A DNA stretch of 64,000 bases from Rhynchosporium graminicola (taxonomy: Eukaryota; Ascomycota; Leotiomycetes; Helotiales; Ploettnerulaceae): positions 25,470 to 89,469 of the forward strand of contig FJUW01000005.1 in assembly GCA_900074885.1 (NCBI GenBank). Direction: 5' to 3'. The notes under the pieces were generated by a model. That model had not been told where the DNA came from, did no database searches, and worked only from the letters and a program-made list of their open reading frames with translations. Numbering within the stretch: the stretch's first letter is position 1; each line of letters starts with the position of its first letter. A program made the translations under genes and the position numbers. Shown in pieces: positions 48,128 through 61,200 of this stretch.

Positions 48128-49095
48128 ATTAGTCAGGTACCGGTAGTAGTCGAAGGAGTCTATATTTATATTCTCTCTATATCTTATTTCTTTATAATAG
48201 TCGAAGTTCCTTAAGAATTATCGGATATACTTCGATTATAAAAGCTAGTCGTAGAATTACCTTCCTAGTATAAAAGTAGTAGAGTCCCTGCCGGGATACC
48301 TATATACTAGTGCGTTATAAATAGACTAGATTAACTTCGTTCTTAATATATTATCTCCTACTATATCTTCCGCGGAATCTATAGAATATATAGTTCTTAG
48401 TACTTATAATTTGCCCTAATAATATAGTCTTCCTTTCGTATCGATATTATAGTCTCTTACTTATACTTTAAGCTTAATTTCGCTAGGTAAAGACTAGGCT
48501 CTACTCTAAACGATACGGAATACAGTTTTATATATTATATCGTTTTCGACTGCCTTTTCCTAGTATTCGTTCAGTTATTTATCCTAGAAAGGTCCCTCGA
48601 AGTCTGACTAATTAGTAAGGGGGATCGTATCGGATTATATTACTATAGTATCTAATACTATAGTAACTAGAGCTATTATTATATTAAATTATATCGCTAG
48701 GAAATCTAATACTATAGTAGTAACTACTACTCCCGCTAACTCCCCGTCGAATACTAGCTAGTCTTTTACGGAATCTGGTTCGAGAAATCTGCAGAATCGA
48801 GACCTTCTATTATTCTTACTTAATATATCCTGCTCCTTTCGCGATAAGGCGTCCGAAATAGTTATTTCGCTCCCTAGGCGAATTACTAAGGAGAACTAGA
48901 ATATTACTAAAGTCTCGTATTAGCGTATCTATTATTCTAATAACTATCTCTTCGTTATGAAATATTCTAAGTTCTTATAATCTATCTAAATTATAAAGGA
49001 GTATACTAACTTTAGTTCAGGGGCCTGGAACTTTAAGCTAGATACTACTATAAGTATTTCTTTATTATAGATATCGTAGTTAATTTCGGGAGGAG
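48128..49095 (-). mobile_element. Gyp2 fragment (integrase to RNase H)
   Basis: Collinear with 781-906 plus 8,690 to about 9,600 of the left Gyp2 copy and in the same orientation. It shows the uninterrupted sequence across the Gyp1 insertion point. RIP-degraded and truncated at both ends. Confidence 0.75.
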
Positions 49096-49306
49096 GCTAA
49101 ATAAAGAAGAAGTATCTAGTTAAATAGATAGGTTACGTAAGACTAATATAGGAACCGGAAGTAGCTCTTACTACTACTATAGCGCTTAATAGGTAGGAAG
49201 GGAAGAATAGACCCGATAGGCCTGACCTCGAAACGGGAGGGGGGTAATATGACGGGTTGCACCCGTTAGTATACTTAACACCTGAGGTATCTACGCTAGT
49301 ATCTGA
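49096..49306 (+). mobile_element. 3' tip of an LTR-T element: internal end, polypurine tract, LTR start
   Basis: GGGAGGGGGG (about 49,235-49,244) followed by TAATATGACGGGTTGCACCC marks a polypurine tract and the LTR 5' end of the family also seen at 36,991. The LTR is cut after about 57 bp by a Gyp1 fragment. Confidence 0.6.
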
Positions 49307-50858
49307 AGAGTTAAAGTATATAAAGATAATATAATCTTATTCTATATATAGAAAAACTACTTCTTCTTTTTAACCTTATCTTAGATAGTAGCGCTTTAAA
49401 ATCGATTACGAAATTCAGCGAAAGTCTCTCAGGTATAGCTAGGTTATTATATTTCTAATTAATAAAAAAGTATTATAATAGTTATCTTCTTCTTAGTTAG
49501 TAAGAAAGTTCTCCTCTAATAAGAAGATTATTTTATCGCTAGTCTTAATCTTAATAGCGAGATACTAAGAAATAAGATACTTCTTAGCTAATCTAGTAAC
49601 TAGTCCTTATACGAGAACGCGCTAGGAGAGGTCTATAAGATAATAGTTAGCGTTTATAGCTAGCTAGTCTCGTATTAATACTCTCTACTAGAGGAAAGTA
49701 AGATCTAATCTATTATCTAAAGGCAGGATCTTCTTAGCAAGATAAGACTTCTTAGAGCGTAACTCTACTAATTCAGCGCTAAGAGAGAGTAATAGTTTAT
49801 TAGGAATAGTATCCTCTCTCTTAGTACTACGTATTAGAATAGAGTTTATTAGCTTATCAAACTCCGGAATACGCAGAGATTATAGTATTAGCTCTAGTAA
49901 TAGAGTCGAAGATAAGCGAGGGACTCCTGCGAGGAACTTATCTTATATAGAGATTAATCTATCTATAGTATTTTCTAGAGAGTTATTCTTTTCCTCTTAG
50001 TTCGCTAATCGTTATAAGAGGGAATAGATCAGATTCGAGTTATCTATAGAAGTAAGAGTACTTAGTAATTATACTCTTAGTAAATTCCGCTTTTATTTTC
50101 CTTTCCTTCTTAGTTATTACTTTCTTAATAAAGTATTAATATTCTCTAGTATAAGAGATATTTATAGTAAAGGAGAGTATAAAAGATTAAGTTCGGAGGT
50201 AAAGCGAGGGGGATCGCGTTAAGTTTCCCTAGAACTAGGGAGGTCTTTAGTTTATTAGTTAAGAGCTATAATAATAGCTTAAGAAGGGGTATATTAGAGC
50301 TATTTCGGTAGTAATATATACGGATTAAAGTTCCGAGGTATTTATCATATCTTCTTTAAAATCTATCTATAATTCCTTTATACTAAGGGAGTTATTAAAG
50401 GACCGTTAGCGAAGACCTTCTCTATTATACTATTTATAATAAGCTAAATTAAACCCTAATTTATAGTTATCCGAGAGATTCCTAGAATCTCGGCTATATA
50501 CGAGTAGTTATCGAATAACTAACTTAGTAGATAAGATATTATATTAAGCTATCTCTAGCTATCTTAGTCTTTTTATTTAATATAATAATATAAGACTTAA
50601 AGTAATATATAAGTAAGGATAAAATAAGTCGGGAGGCTAAGAGCGATCTTATATAGTCTACTACTAAGGAAATAAAAAGTTAAGAAAGGAAGAAGAAAAG
50701 AGATAGAATATAAGGCACCTTATATATATATACTAGTACTAGTCTGATACTATACCGAGTCGGATACCAGTTATACTGGGATACTAATAATGTCTATGAA
50801 CTTAGGCCCCGGTATCTATCCCTCTCCTTATATGACATTCAGGTAAGCTGTCGTCACA
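49307..50858 (-). mobile_element. Gyp1 fragment: 5' LTR and gag
   Basis: Matches 7,143-8,681 of copy 1 in the same orientation. The LTR is at 50,581-50,858, with a small insertion relative to the others near 50,790. RT to 3' LTR are missing. It lies within Cop1 copy 1, whose RT begins directly at 50,859. Confidence 0.85.
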
Positions 50859-51519
50859 AAGCTACTATAAAGCTATTAATATAGCTTAATTTCTTATAGA
50901 GTAGCTACTCCCTTAAAATTAACTATAGAAAACTCTAAACTAGTAGAAAAAGACGTATTAGCGCTCTTATAGTTAGTTATTCTAAATCGATCTAATATCT
51001 TATCGATATACGTATCTTAGTAAAGAGAAATCGTCTTCTTCTCTCTATTATATATAATTCTAATACTAAGGAAGTATTTAGCTAGTCTAGCTAGTAGAAT
51101 ATCGAATATAGTGAGAATCTTCTTCTTAAGCTCTTCAAGAGTTAGTCTAGCCTTTAAGATAACTAGAAAATCGTTAATATAAGTAATAATTATTATTCTA
51201 GTTTATCAATTAATATATACGTAATTATTAGTTTATAAAGGTATAAAGTCGATAATATCGAACTCCTTGCGTAGTATCTCTTACTAGAGGTATAGAGACT
51301 GCTTCAGACTGTATAGAGCCCTTAGTAAGAGTATATATTCCTTATCTATAAGTCTACGCCTAAATTATCTATAAAATAGCGGTAATTTAACGTATATCAG
51401 AGTATCGGCTTCACTATATAAGAATGCTGTTATTATATTAAACTATTCGACTTCTAAGTCGTACTCCGCTATAACTGCTAAGCTTATCTTCTAAGTAGAA
51501 GATTTATAGACTCTAGTAT
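50859..51519 (-). mobile_element. Cop1 copy 1: Copia reverse transcriptase, C-terminal part
   Basis: The minus strand reads a Copia RT: LRALYSLKQSLYLW, YVYINW, IIIITYINDFLVI (YINDF where YVDDM/F is typical), AKYFLSIRI and REKKTISLY. The N-terminal part of the same RT is at 57,841-58,200, beyond Cop1 copy 2. The AGTAT duplication at 51,515-51,519 and 57,836-57,840 proves the interruption. Confidence 0.85.
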
Positions 51520-51712
51520 TGTTGGTATCACTCTGTCGTAGTACGTACAATCAAGTACTCTGCGTGAGCTAAAGTATAGTGATAATAGTAGTAGTATTAT
51601 CTGTTGTATCATAGCTGGCTTTTCTAGTTAGTCGAGACTTCGTAAGGGAGATATATCTGGCTAGCTAAACCCCGGTGCAGATATTCGACTAACACGTGAC
51701 TATAGACTAACA
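51520..51712 (-). repeat. 3' LTR of Cop1 copy 2
   Basis: 193 bp, TGTTGGTATCACTCTGTCG to ACTAACA. Identical in layout to 57,644-57,835 and 37,664-37,855. Confidence 0.9.
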
Positions 51713-54700
51713 CTAGGAGTACTTTAAAGTAGCCCTAAACTATCTACTTCTCTGTATGAAAGTAACGCTTTTTACTTTCTAATAAGAGTAGTACTATAGT
51801 ACTACTCGTGCAGAAGTATTATATAGTATACAGGTTTCCACGTGATCAGGTCTAAAGATTGTGCTTGAAAGATAACTGAACTAAACGCCTTATAAGCTCT
51901 CTTCCGGCTTCAAGTTGTCCAAATTCCCTCTATTTACTTATTCTATAGGCTTAATAACTAATTGATTCGTATGTAATAGCTCCTTTAGAGCTCTGTTGTA
52001 ATTTATCTTAGTTATCGCATCTGTAGGGTTATCTAGCCCTACTACCCAAATCACCTCCGATATCTCTTTTCTTTCGTATGCCTAACGTAGATATATAAGG
52101 TTAATTATTAATCTCTTCTCTCTTATAGTATTAAGTCGTACTATATAGTTATATAAAGACTTAGAATCGGTAACTATAACTAAAGGTAGTACTGCGATCT
52201 CTATAATCTGTTCGATAGTAGTCTTAATAGTATTAGCTATATTAAAACCTTCTAATATAGCGTATAGTTCAGAGGCTAGTATAGGCTAGTAACTCTCTTA
52301 TAGTTGACCGAAGACTAGTAAATAACATTTACCTTATTATATTTATCTATAAGTACGTAGATATAGCTAATTCGAGAGTAGAAGTCTTTTAAATTAGTAA
52401 ATAAACTATTAGTAAATACGACGAGTTTCAGAGACTTCTTATCTAATTTAATATATCAGAGACCTTTATTATAGTTGAGCTTTTACTATAAGATTCTCTT
52501 ATTTAAGAGCTTAAAGTCTTTCTCTATCGGATTTATAGTTTATATAGCAAAAGAGACATTAAATAATACTTCTAGCTAAGAAATAGTTACTAAGTATGAA
52601 CCTCTAGCTCTCTAGGCGGCAAATTGCTCGATTTAGGTAAGACCTTATGGTATACCTCTACGGGAGTTAGTGAGATTAACTAGTTCTTTCTTAATTATTC
52701 TTAGCGTCTTATCGTACGATTATTAAGATAGTCGAATAGAGCTATTAGTTTCTAAGGTAATATAACCTCTATTAAAGTTAATTAGATATAAATTAGTTAA
52801 TTACTCGCTCTCGTTCGACTTAAACCTAGCTTTCTATAGCTCTCTTTCTTCTGCGTCTATAAAGGTCTTATTACTAACGAAGAAGGTATTGTTAATCTGA
52901 AGACTAAGAGCTCTTATACTAGCTTTATTACCTGAAACAGATAGAAGATACATATCGAACATCGATAGTGCTATATAGAGCTTCTTAACTTTATATCTAT
53001 AGTATATATCGAACTAATAGTTCGCTGACTCTAGTATACTATATATAAGCCTAACGCACTATAAAAACTAATATAGCTAAGTCAGAATCTCCTTTAGAGG
53101 GCGCACGAAGAAGTCACGTATTAGATATAATATAGACTAAGTATAAGCTTATGTAATATCATAGCTATATACCTTAAACTCAGGGTGCATAACTACGTAT
53201 ACTAGTAGTAGTTATTAGCTAACTCGTTGAATAGTTAGTAACGTAGTAAGTACTTAGTTCTTTCCAGAGTCGTTATACGCTTATATAACTAGTCTAGACT
53301 TCTCGTAAGCTTTCTATATACTCTCAAATTTAGTCTGATCGATGAATTTAGTGTTAAAAACCCTAGCTCCGGCTAGTAATTCGTCTTTATAGACTAATTT
53401 AAAGATCCCTATAGTAATTAGACTATTAATCTCCTTATATCTTAATATAGCGTATTAAGGTTCTATTACTAGAAAACTAATAATAATTCGTTATTATCTC
53501 TGAATCGAATTAGCTTTCGTCGATCTCGATAAGGTTACTTCTTTAGTACTAGTATAAGTCGATTTGACTTAGTAGTAAGTAATAATAAGAGTATAATTTC
53601 AAGTAAAATACTCTCTAGTTCGTCAGAATCGATTTCTTCTTCGGACTATAGTTTAATCGACGTAGAGCGAAAGGTCGTTAGTCTACTATCGATTTCTACT
53701 ACGTAGTTCTCTCTATCTGTAGAATAAAGTAGCTAAAGTCTATCTCAGAAGCCTTTCTCTCTCTAAACTAGTACTAGAGAGTTCAATAGAAGGTCTCTTA
53801 CTACTATAGAACTAAGTCTATTCCGAGTATTTAAGGCGTTATTAACTTACTGATAACTCTATAGCTTAAGAATCTCTTCTATAGCCTTATGAAGTATAGT
53901 AGCTCGTTAAGAGACTGATAATAAAAGGGCGTCTATCTCTACTATTCTGAGGTATACTCTAAATACTAGTAAAACAGGTATAATTCCACTAGGTTTAGAA
54001 ATATAATTAATTACGTAGAATACTATCTATAGTACTATATCTTGACTAAGATATAGTAACTCCTTCCGAATTATCATATAAGCTCTCTTCAGAGGGCTAT
54101 AGTATCTCTCTACCTTACTAATAGAGTAGTAAGCCTCTATAGGTATAACTTTAACTATAGAATCCTCTGTCTTAGTAATCTATACGAATTCTTTTAACTT
54201 AAATTACGTACCTGTGTTTATAATAATAAAATCAAGTAGTCTAAGGTAAGTATCTATCTATACCTGCTTAAATTAGTTCTATACGTACTCTGTAGATATA
54301 TTAGTAAGAAAACCTCTATTCTGGAAGGTAGTACCTTAATCGACTATATATAAGACTTATCGACTATCTAGTTATATAATATCGATTACGACTTCGTAAT
54401 TGAAATATATATTATTAGTATTATAGAGCTTGAACTTAAATCTGCCTAGTAATCTTCCGTATAGCTAGTAGTACTTATAGAGCTTAGTAAGCTCCTTTAG
54501 TACCCCTGAGTTATACTCGTGACCGGCCTATCATAGTAAATCTTCTAGCTTTCTTACTAAGGGGAGTCCGAATCGGTAGTAAAGTCGACGTAAATCCGTC
54601 TCTATAAGTACTCTTGTATTTAACTAGAAACACTCTATAATATATATCTTAAGTGACTCCTTCTAAAGTAAGAAGAGGTAGCCGAATCTCCGTACTACTA

Positions 54701-56159
54701 GTATATCTTCTTATAGTATAATAAGTACATTACGAAGACTATCTAATATAATCCTGAGCTTATCTATATCGTCTAAATAGAGTAGAAACGGGGTATCTAT
54801 AGCTATAATCTTAAATTAAATCTTTCTAATTAGAGAAAGTATAATTATTATACTAATAGAAGTAGCTCTACTAATACTAAATTTAACGTTTACTCCACGG
54901 GAAAGCAAGAGTTCAGCCTTATATAGAGCTTTATAGGCTTCGTATTAACCTTTACTTACTATAGATACCTTTACTACTCTAGTATCGATTATAATTCTAT
55001 AGAAAACTAACGAATTATATCAGGGGCTACTTATTATTATCTCTGCGGTCCGGTCCTCTTCTATAGCTTCTTTAGTAGTATCTATTAAGTACTTAAAAGC
55101 CGTATTTACTAGGGTTTCTGTTATTAGCTATACAGCTTCTACTAAGATAAGTCTTATAGAAGTCATAAATAGAGCTTCCGGCTTTTCGTTATCGGAATCG
55201 TAGTCTATATCGCTCCCGGCTTCGTATAAGGTAAAAGTAGTAGCTATATACTTATCTTTTATACTTTCGTACTCTGCGACGTATTATCTATATACTTTCT
55301 TAAAAACTCTTCTAAAGTTACTTTTAAACTTAGAAGAGTTCTTAGCCTTAAATATCTCCTTAGCTTTCTCTCTTTCTTCTACTATATAGTCGAAGGATAT
55401 ATAATCTATAGTATTATATACCTAGTAATTCTTAGTGTTACCTTCCTTATCTAGCGTATTTATCTTCTTCTCTCCTTATATTCTGAATCGCTCTTTACTA
55501 TCTCCCTTCTCTTTCTCTCTATATACTTATCCTTTATCGGAATCGCTTTCGGAATTTTCGATTAGTATAAAAGGTAGTACTAGTTACAGGGTATATATAC
55601 TTATAGTTAATAATAGAGGTTCTAATAAAAGTAATAGTCTTTTCAGCAGAAGTTATAAGTTAAGCTAGAGTAATTTAGTAGGCTTTCGAGCTTTAGTAAG
55701 TAGTAATAATCTTATTTAAAACGAACTTCTTATAGTATAATTCAAAAGGTATACTATAATATAGCTCTCTAATCTGCGTAGAGAGTATATTAAAGTATTC
55801 TGAAGTCGTCTTTCCGAGGTTCTTTTCCTTAATCGATTTAAAAGTAAGAAGATTCTATATAGTTAGAGAAGATCTACTAAACTCCTCGCTCTTAAACTAA
55901 TCTATTATATTCTTTAGTATAGTATCGAATATAATAATAAGAGAGGTTCTAAGGATACTATTAAGAATATAATAATAGTATTAGAAAGTAGCGCCTTTTA
56001 GTATTAATAGAAACGCCTTATTATACTCCTCTAGTAGAATCTCAGCTCTTAAGTAAGTATCGTAGAATATTCTGACCTTACTACTAAAGCTATCTCCGTC
56101 TCCCTTGAATTTTATCTCTTCTAGAAATATATAAGAGAAGCTAGCGATCTCCTTTTTAT

Positions 56160-56315
56160 ATAACTTCTCCTTCTCCTTTCGTATTATATTATAGTACTCT
56201 CCTTCTCCTTCTCCTCCTTCTCCTTAGTAGCTTTCTCCTCCTTAGTAGCCTTCTCCTCCTTAGTAGCTTTCTCCTTCTCTAGCTCCTCCTCTAGCTCCTC
56301 CTCCTCTACTCCCTA
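56160..56315 (-). repeat. Minisatellite in Cop1 gag
   Basis: An 18-bp unit (TTCTCCTCCTTAGTAGCY on the plus strand) repeated about three times within longer CTCCTT-rich sequence. On the minus strand it encodes Ala-Thr-Lys-Glu-Glu-Lys repeats, probably a charged coiled-coil part of gag. Confidence 0.8.
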
Positions 56316-56794
56316 TATTCTTCAGTATACGCTTTCTATAGTATTACTATTCTTCTCTATTCTAGTCAGAGGAGGTCTCTTTATATTACTATACTCCTTC
56401 GGTAGAATCTCAGTCGTATTATGAAGGTTCGTAGTATTCTTTATCAAAGTCGAATTCGCTAATAGGAGGTAAGCTAAGTATAATATAGCGTCTTATCGTA
56501 GTCTATAGAACTCCTTCTTTGATTTCTTATACTCTAATTCGTCTTATTAAGTAGCTATATCGTTTATTATCTCCTTCTCTCTCTTATCTCGCTATTACTA
56601 CACAGATATCTGCTTCTTTAGTATAAATAGGTTTAATACTATATACTATAGCTATTCAGAGAGTATCTTCTCTCCTACTATACTCTCTAGCTCCTTCAAG
56701 GTCTAACTACTACGTATAGTATTCTATAGTGTATATAGAAGCTTATATAGCTCCTGCGCAGGTTCATCGCCTTCTTCGATAAATACGCCTTTAG

Positions 56795-56955
56795 TACGTA
56801 GAGCGAAAGGTCGTTAGTCCACTGTCGATTTCTACTACGCAGTTCTCTCCGTCTGTAGAAATAAGTGGCCAAGGTCCATCCCAGAAGCCTTTCTCTCTCC
56901 AAACTAGTACTAGAGAGTTCAATGGAAGGTCTCTTACTACTGTAGAACTAGGTCT
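56795..56955 (-). repeat. Second, less mutated copy of the Copia integrase C-terminus
   Basis: Closely matches 53,660-53,835, the native integrase C-terminal region, but keeps Trp codons and CpA sites there lost (GFWDGPWPLISTDGENCVVEI versus stops). It lies 5' of gag in the same element, where no integrase belongs. Confidence 0.7.
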
Positions 56956-57643
56956 ATAAGGTCATTATTTGACGATTTCTTAATAGACTTGAAAGAGTCT
57001 ACTGTCTAACCTTCGTAGATCTCCTTAAATAAGAAGTATAGGGGTCTATCTACGTAGTCGGAGCTCTTGATTTATCTGATAAGACCTTCTTTCTGTTTCC
57101 GTATAGTCTCCGGGTCTAGTGGGTCCTTACCGGAGTTCGCAGGTATATCGAAAGCACTGACCTCGGGGATATTATTATATCTTACTATATTAAAGGTCTG
57201 ATTTATATAAGTGTTTTAGTGCTATTCCGAGGTTGTTTAGAATAGTAGTTATAGAGTTATCCTTAAGTATTATATAGGAAGCGCTAGCGTAGCGCGTTCA
57301 AGTTTTAACTTCGAGTTTTCGGCGTAACTCAAAAGCGCGTTCTTTGAAGTCGGGTTGCGGTAGTAATCGAAGTACGTAGAAGGTAAGTACATAGAAAGTA
57401 ATAGTGATATAATATGCTAGAATTCGAATCCTTTAACCGTATCGCAGGTAGAATCCAGGTAAATTATCTTAGTAATTCAAGTTGAATAGCAAAGAGGAGA
57501 CCTTATCTTCTCTAGTACTTGAGCTATTACTATAGTAGATATCTCTACTCTTCAAGATTACTAGCGCGCTCTTTTCAGTAGTCGAAATTCTTAGAATTTG
57601 ACTACTTTCAAAGAGTGAAATGATCTATACGTCTATTAATTAA

Positions 57644-57835
57644 TATTAGTATCACTCTATCGTAGTATATATAATCAAGTAGTCTCGTGAGCTAAAGTAC
57701 AGTAATAATAGTAGTAGTATTATCTGTTGTATCGTAGCTGGCTTTCCTAGTTAGTCGAGACTCTGTAAGGGAGATATATCTGGCCGGCTAAACCCCGGTG
57801 CAGATACTCGACTAACACGTGACTATGGACCAACA
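57644..57835 (-). repeat. 5' LTR of Cop1 copy 2
   Basis: 192 bp, outer end ...GGACCAACA at 57,835. The inner end is RIP-altered (TATTAGTATC for TGTTGGTATC). Confidence 0.9.
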
Positions 57836-58200
57836 AGTATATATCTGATCGTAATTATAACTAAATCGTTACGTATAACCTTAGACTTTAATTCTGACCT
57901 TATATTTATCGATTTTACTATTTATATCACTCTTAGTCTTGAAAACTAGACGAGAACCTAGTACTCTATACCCTTTTAGTAAATTAGAGCGACTTATAGT
58001 CTTCTAAGTCGACTTCTTTTTAAGAAATCAGTAGTCCTTAATAATAGCCTTCTTCTATTCTGGCTAATTAGGTCTCTTTATAGCCTAATCTAAGGTAGTC
58101 GGATTATCTAAAAATAGTAACTCTTCTTAAGCTATATAAAAAGCGAATCGATATTAGCGAGTACTCTCTTATACTTCTTCAAGTAGTGAAATTATATAGG
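57836..58200 (-). mobile_element. Cop1 copy 1: Copia reverse transcriptase, N-terminal part
   Basis: The minus strand reads KGYRVLGSRLVFKTK and IDKYKVRI, then TQRFSYNYDQI with RIP stops: the start of a Copia RT (compare WVFKxKR..YKARxVAKG..Q..G.DY). It joins 51,519 and below across Cop1 copy 2 and is cut at 58,200/58,201 by the Gyp3 copy 2 LTR. Confidence 0.8.
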
Positions 58201-61200
58201 TGTTACGGCAGGGCACGGGGGGTGACAACGTGACTTGTATTCGCCCTTAAGGGTGCGCGTAGTAAAGAGAAGAAAAGATAAGAAGAAGAGGTTCTACTCT
58301 CGACTCCTTCTTTGAGGTATAGCTGTAGAGCTATACTGACTAATCTGCCGCGGTTACTAAGGCTTACCTAGAGGCCTTAGGCTCCTCACGTACAGGTCGT
58401 GATATTACTCCCCCCTTCCTATAAGGCTTCGTCCCTGAAGCGCGAAAAAATCGCTACTTCTCGCTACCTCTCTTAAAGAATTACGTACGAGTAGTAGCTA
58501 TTATAGGCTTATCGTCCTCTAACTCGCTATAGTCGTTAATACTATTATTATACGCTTCTAGCTATTTTAGGAGAAATCTTAGGGGGCCCTTTATAGCCGG
58601 ATACTATAGATAGAAACGCTTAAGTAAGTAAGGAGCTATTATAGTATCTGAGCAGAAGTACAATTCGAGGTCGTCGTTAGCTCTAGTCCACTTAATTTAG
58701 TACTATAAAGTACCGCGAGAGACCCTAGAACCCAAGATAGCTTTAATCTCCTATTCGTCTTACTCTAGTAATAGTTAGATTAGTACTAGTACTTATCGTT
58801 CCTATCCTAGTAGCGGGTTTTCGATATATTTATATAGCGAATATAAGTAGAAAATAAGGTAGATTTACTACTCCCTTAGTAACTTGAGTTTCTAACTCTC
58901 CTTTACTTTTTCTAGTACTTCTACTAGTCTATATCACTTATTAGAGAGCTTCTGCGAAAGTCTATCTATCTTCTAATTCGCTATAGAAATAAGAACTAAA
59001 TCTCTAACTCTCTAATCTACCTCGCGGCGACTACGATTAGCTAGCCGCTCTATTTTATCTTATTAACTCTTAAGCGAGGATTTAGCGAATTCAGTAGCGT
59101 CTAGTATCCGGGTTACTATACGTAGCGTATCCTCACGATTAATAGCCTCTATAGTAGTAACTAGTAGTAAAAGGCTATTTAAATCCTAAGAGGTTCTTAC
59201 TTTATAACTATTTAATAGCTGAAACAGTAATATAATACTAAGAGACTTATAAGGAAGCGTAAGCTATACGATATCTATAACTAGCAGAAATAAGCTCTAA
59301 CTATCTTAGTAATACGAGCAGAATAAACATAATCTCTACTTAATATATTAGTTCATAACTTCAGTCTAACTATCTATATTCAGGTTATATATTATAATAA
59401 GCTTAACTTTTATACTAAGGATTCGATAGTATTTATTCCAGAAACTAGAAATAAACTATAATCCTTAGTTGAAGACTATAGAATCTAGTATCCCGAAGTA
59501 TCGACTTTAGTAGATAGCGAATAGTTCAGCTATTTATTATACTATAATCGTCTTATAGTAAGAAATAGATATAAGCTTCTTAGATAATCTATCTATAATC
59601 ACGAAAGTAATATCATAACCTCCCTCGTTCAGTAATAACTCAGTGAAATCTATAGTTAAGTACTAGTAAAGTCGTATAAGAATAAGTAAAGGGTAGAGGA
59701 AACTAGGAGTCTTATCTCTCTTCGCCTTTATATAAGTATAACTATAATTTACAATATACCTAGTAGTATCTATAATTATACTCTTCTAATAGTAGCTTCA
59801 TCTAAGAAGTAGCTTAACTTTCGAGTTACCTGCGTATATAACTTAAGATTAAGCGTAGATATAACGAATTAGCGCTATTCGTAGCTTAAGAGGTTCAATA
59901 AGGACTTCTAATCGTCTTTTATAGAATAATTTACTATTTAATAGTTAGTAATCGGGAAAGTTATATTTCGCCTTATCATAGAGTAACTCTAACTCTAGTA
60001 ACTCCTTATTTACTAAGAAGACTTAGTTAATAATATCATAGTTTTCGATATTATAAGTAACTATAGAAGTAGCGTTAGAAGCTTCCTCTATAAGAAACTC
60101 TTTCTCTATAAGTAAGTCGACTAGTAAACCGGGATTATAAGTTTCCTCTCGTAAGATAGTCTTAAGAGTAATAATAAGAGAGATCTCGACTAGCTAATCT
60201 AATAATAAACTTTAGACTTCCTCGATATAATTAAATTTAGCTATTTAAGCGGATTAGCCGAGCTCCTAGAGTACTTCCGAGCTGATTTTATTATTTAGGA
60301 TTAGCTATTAGTTCCGAAGTGCGCGCTTTCTAGCTTCTAGTAATAATAAGTCCTAATCTTATTATAATAGCGTATTAGCTAGAGTATTTATAACTCCTAT
60401 TCGGTATATAATCTTAAAGTAGAGTTAAGCGAAGAATTCAGCTTATCTCGCTTACTATATATTAAGATCCTTAGTTATTATAAAATACTCTAAGGTATAA
60501 TAATTAGTATAGATATAAATAGTTTTCTATACTTTAAGTAACTCAGGCTTATACTACTAGAAGAAGCGAAAGATAGTAAGAAGCTCCTTATCGTAGATCG
60601 GGTAATTTAGCTCTATATCGATTATTATTTTAGAGAAGAAACCGACTAGATAGAATATTCTATCTTCCTAAAGTTATAAGAGAACGCTAGCTATTACTCT
60701 ATCAGAAGAGTTAGTTTTAAGTCTAGTTTACTTAAATAAGTCGTAATAATAAAGGATTCGTACAGACTAGAGAGCGTGACGAAAGCGCTCCTAAGTATCT
60801 TTATACTTAGCGCTAAAGAGAAAATTAATATCTTTCCCTATAAGTAGCGTAAAAGGGCGATAAATACTACTTTAGTCTTTAATAAACCTTTAGTAGAAGT
60901 TATAAAAACTAAAGTAACTCTACACTCTATATATATTATTAGTATACTCCTAGTTCTTAATAACTTCGATCTTCTCGGGATCAACTTCAATTCTATTAAT
61001 ACTAATAATAAATCTAAGAAACTTTATATAAGTAATACCGAATTTAGACTTCTTAATATTGGCTTAAAGGCTATAAGCTTATAGAATCTCGAGAATCTTT
61101 CGTACGTAGATATCGTACTCTGCCTCTAAGTCTAAATAGATTAAGATATTATCTAAGTATACCGAGTAGAAGTTATCTAAGTACTTTATTAATATATTAT

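Larger units (their letters stand above)
51520..57835 (-). mobile_element. Cop1 copy 2: complete Copia element nested in copy 1
   Basis: 6,316 bp with LTRs 51,520-51,712 and 57,644-57,835 and TSD AGTAT. Minus strand from high to low coordinates: gag region with Lys/Glu-rich repeats (about 55.4-57.6 kb), integrase (about 53.7-54.9 kb; QRATILHKAIEEI, ALNTRNRLSS, and a C-terminal TTFRST block), reverse transcriptase (about 52.6-53.4 kb; SMFDMYLLSVSGNKASIRAL, FIDAEERELQKARFKS) and RNase H (51.75-52.6 kb). RIP stops throughout. The pol organisation (PR-INT-RT-RH) is that of Copia. Confidence 0.9.

Noticed and set aside
55435..55668. Ser/Leu-rich plus-strand frame in Cop1
   Set aside because: Antisense to the Lys/Glu-rich gag region; the composition is explained by the complementary low-complexity repeats.
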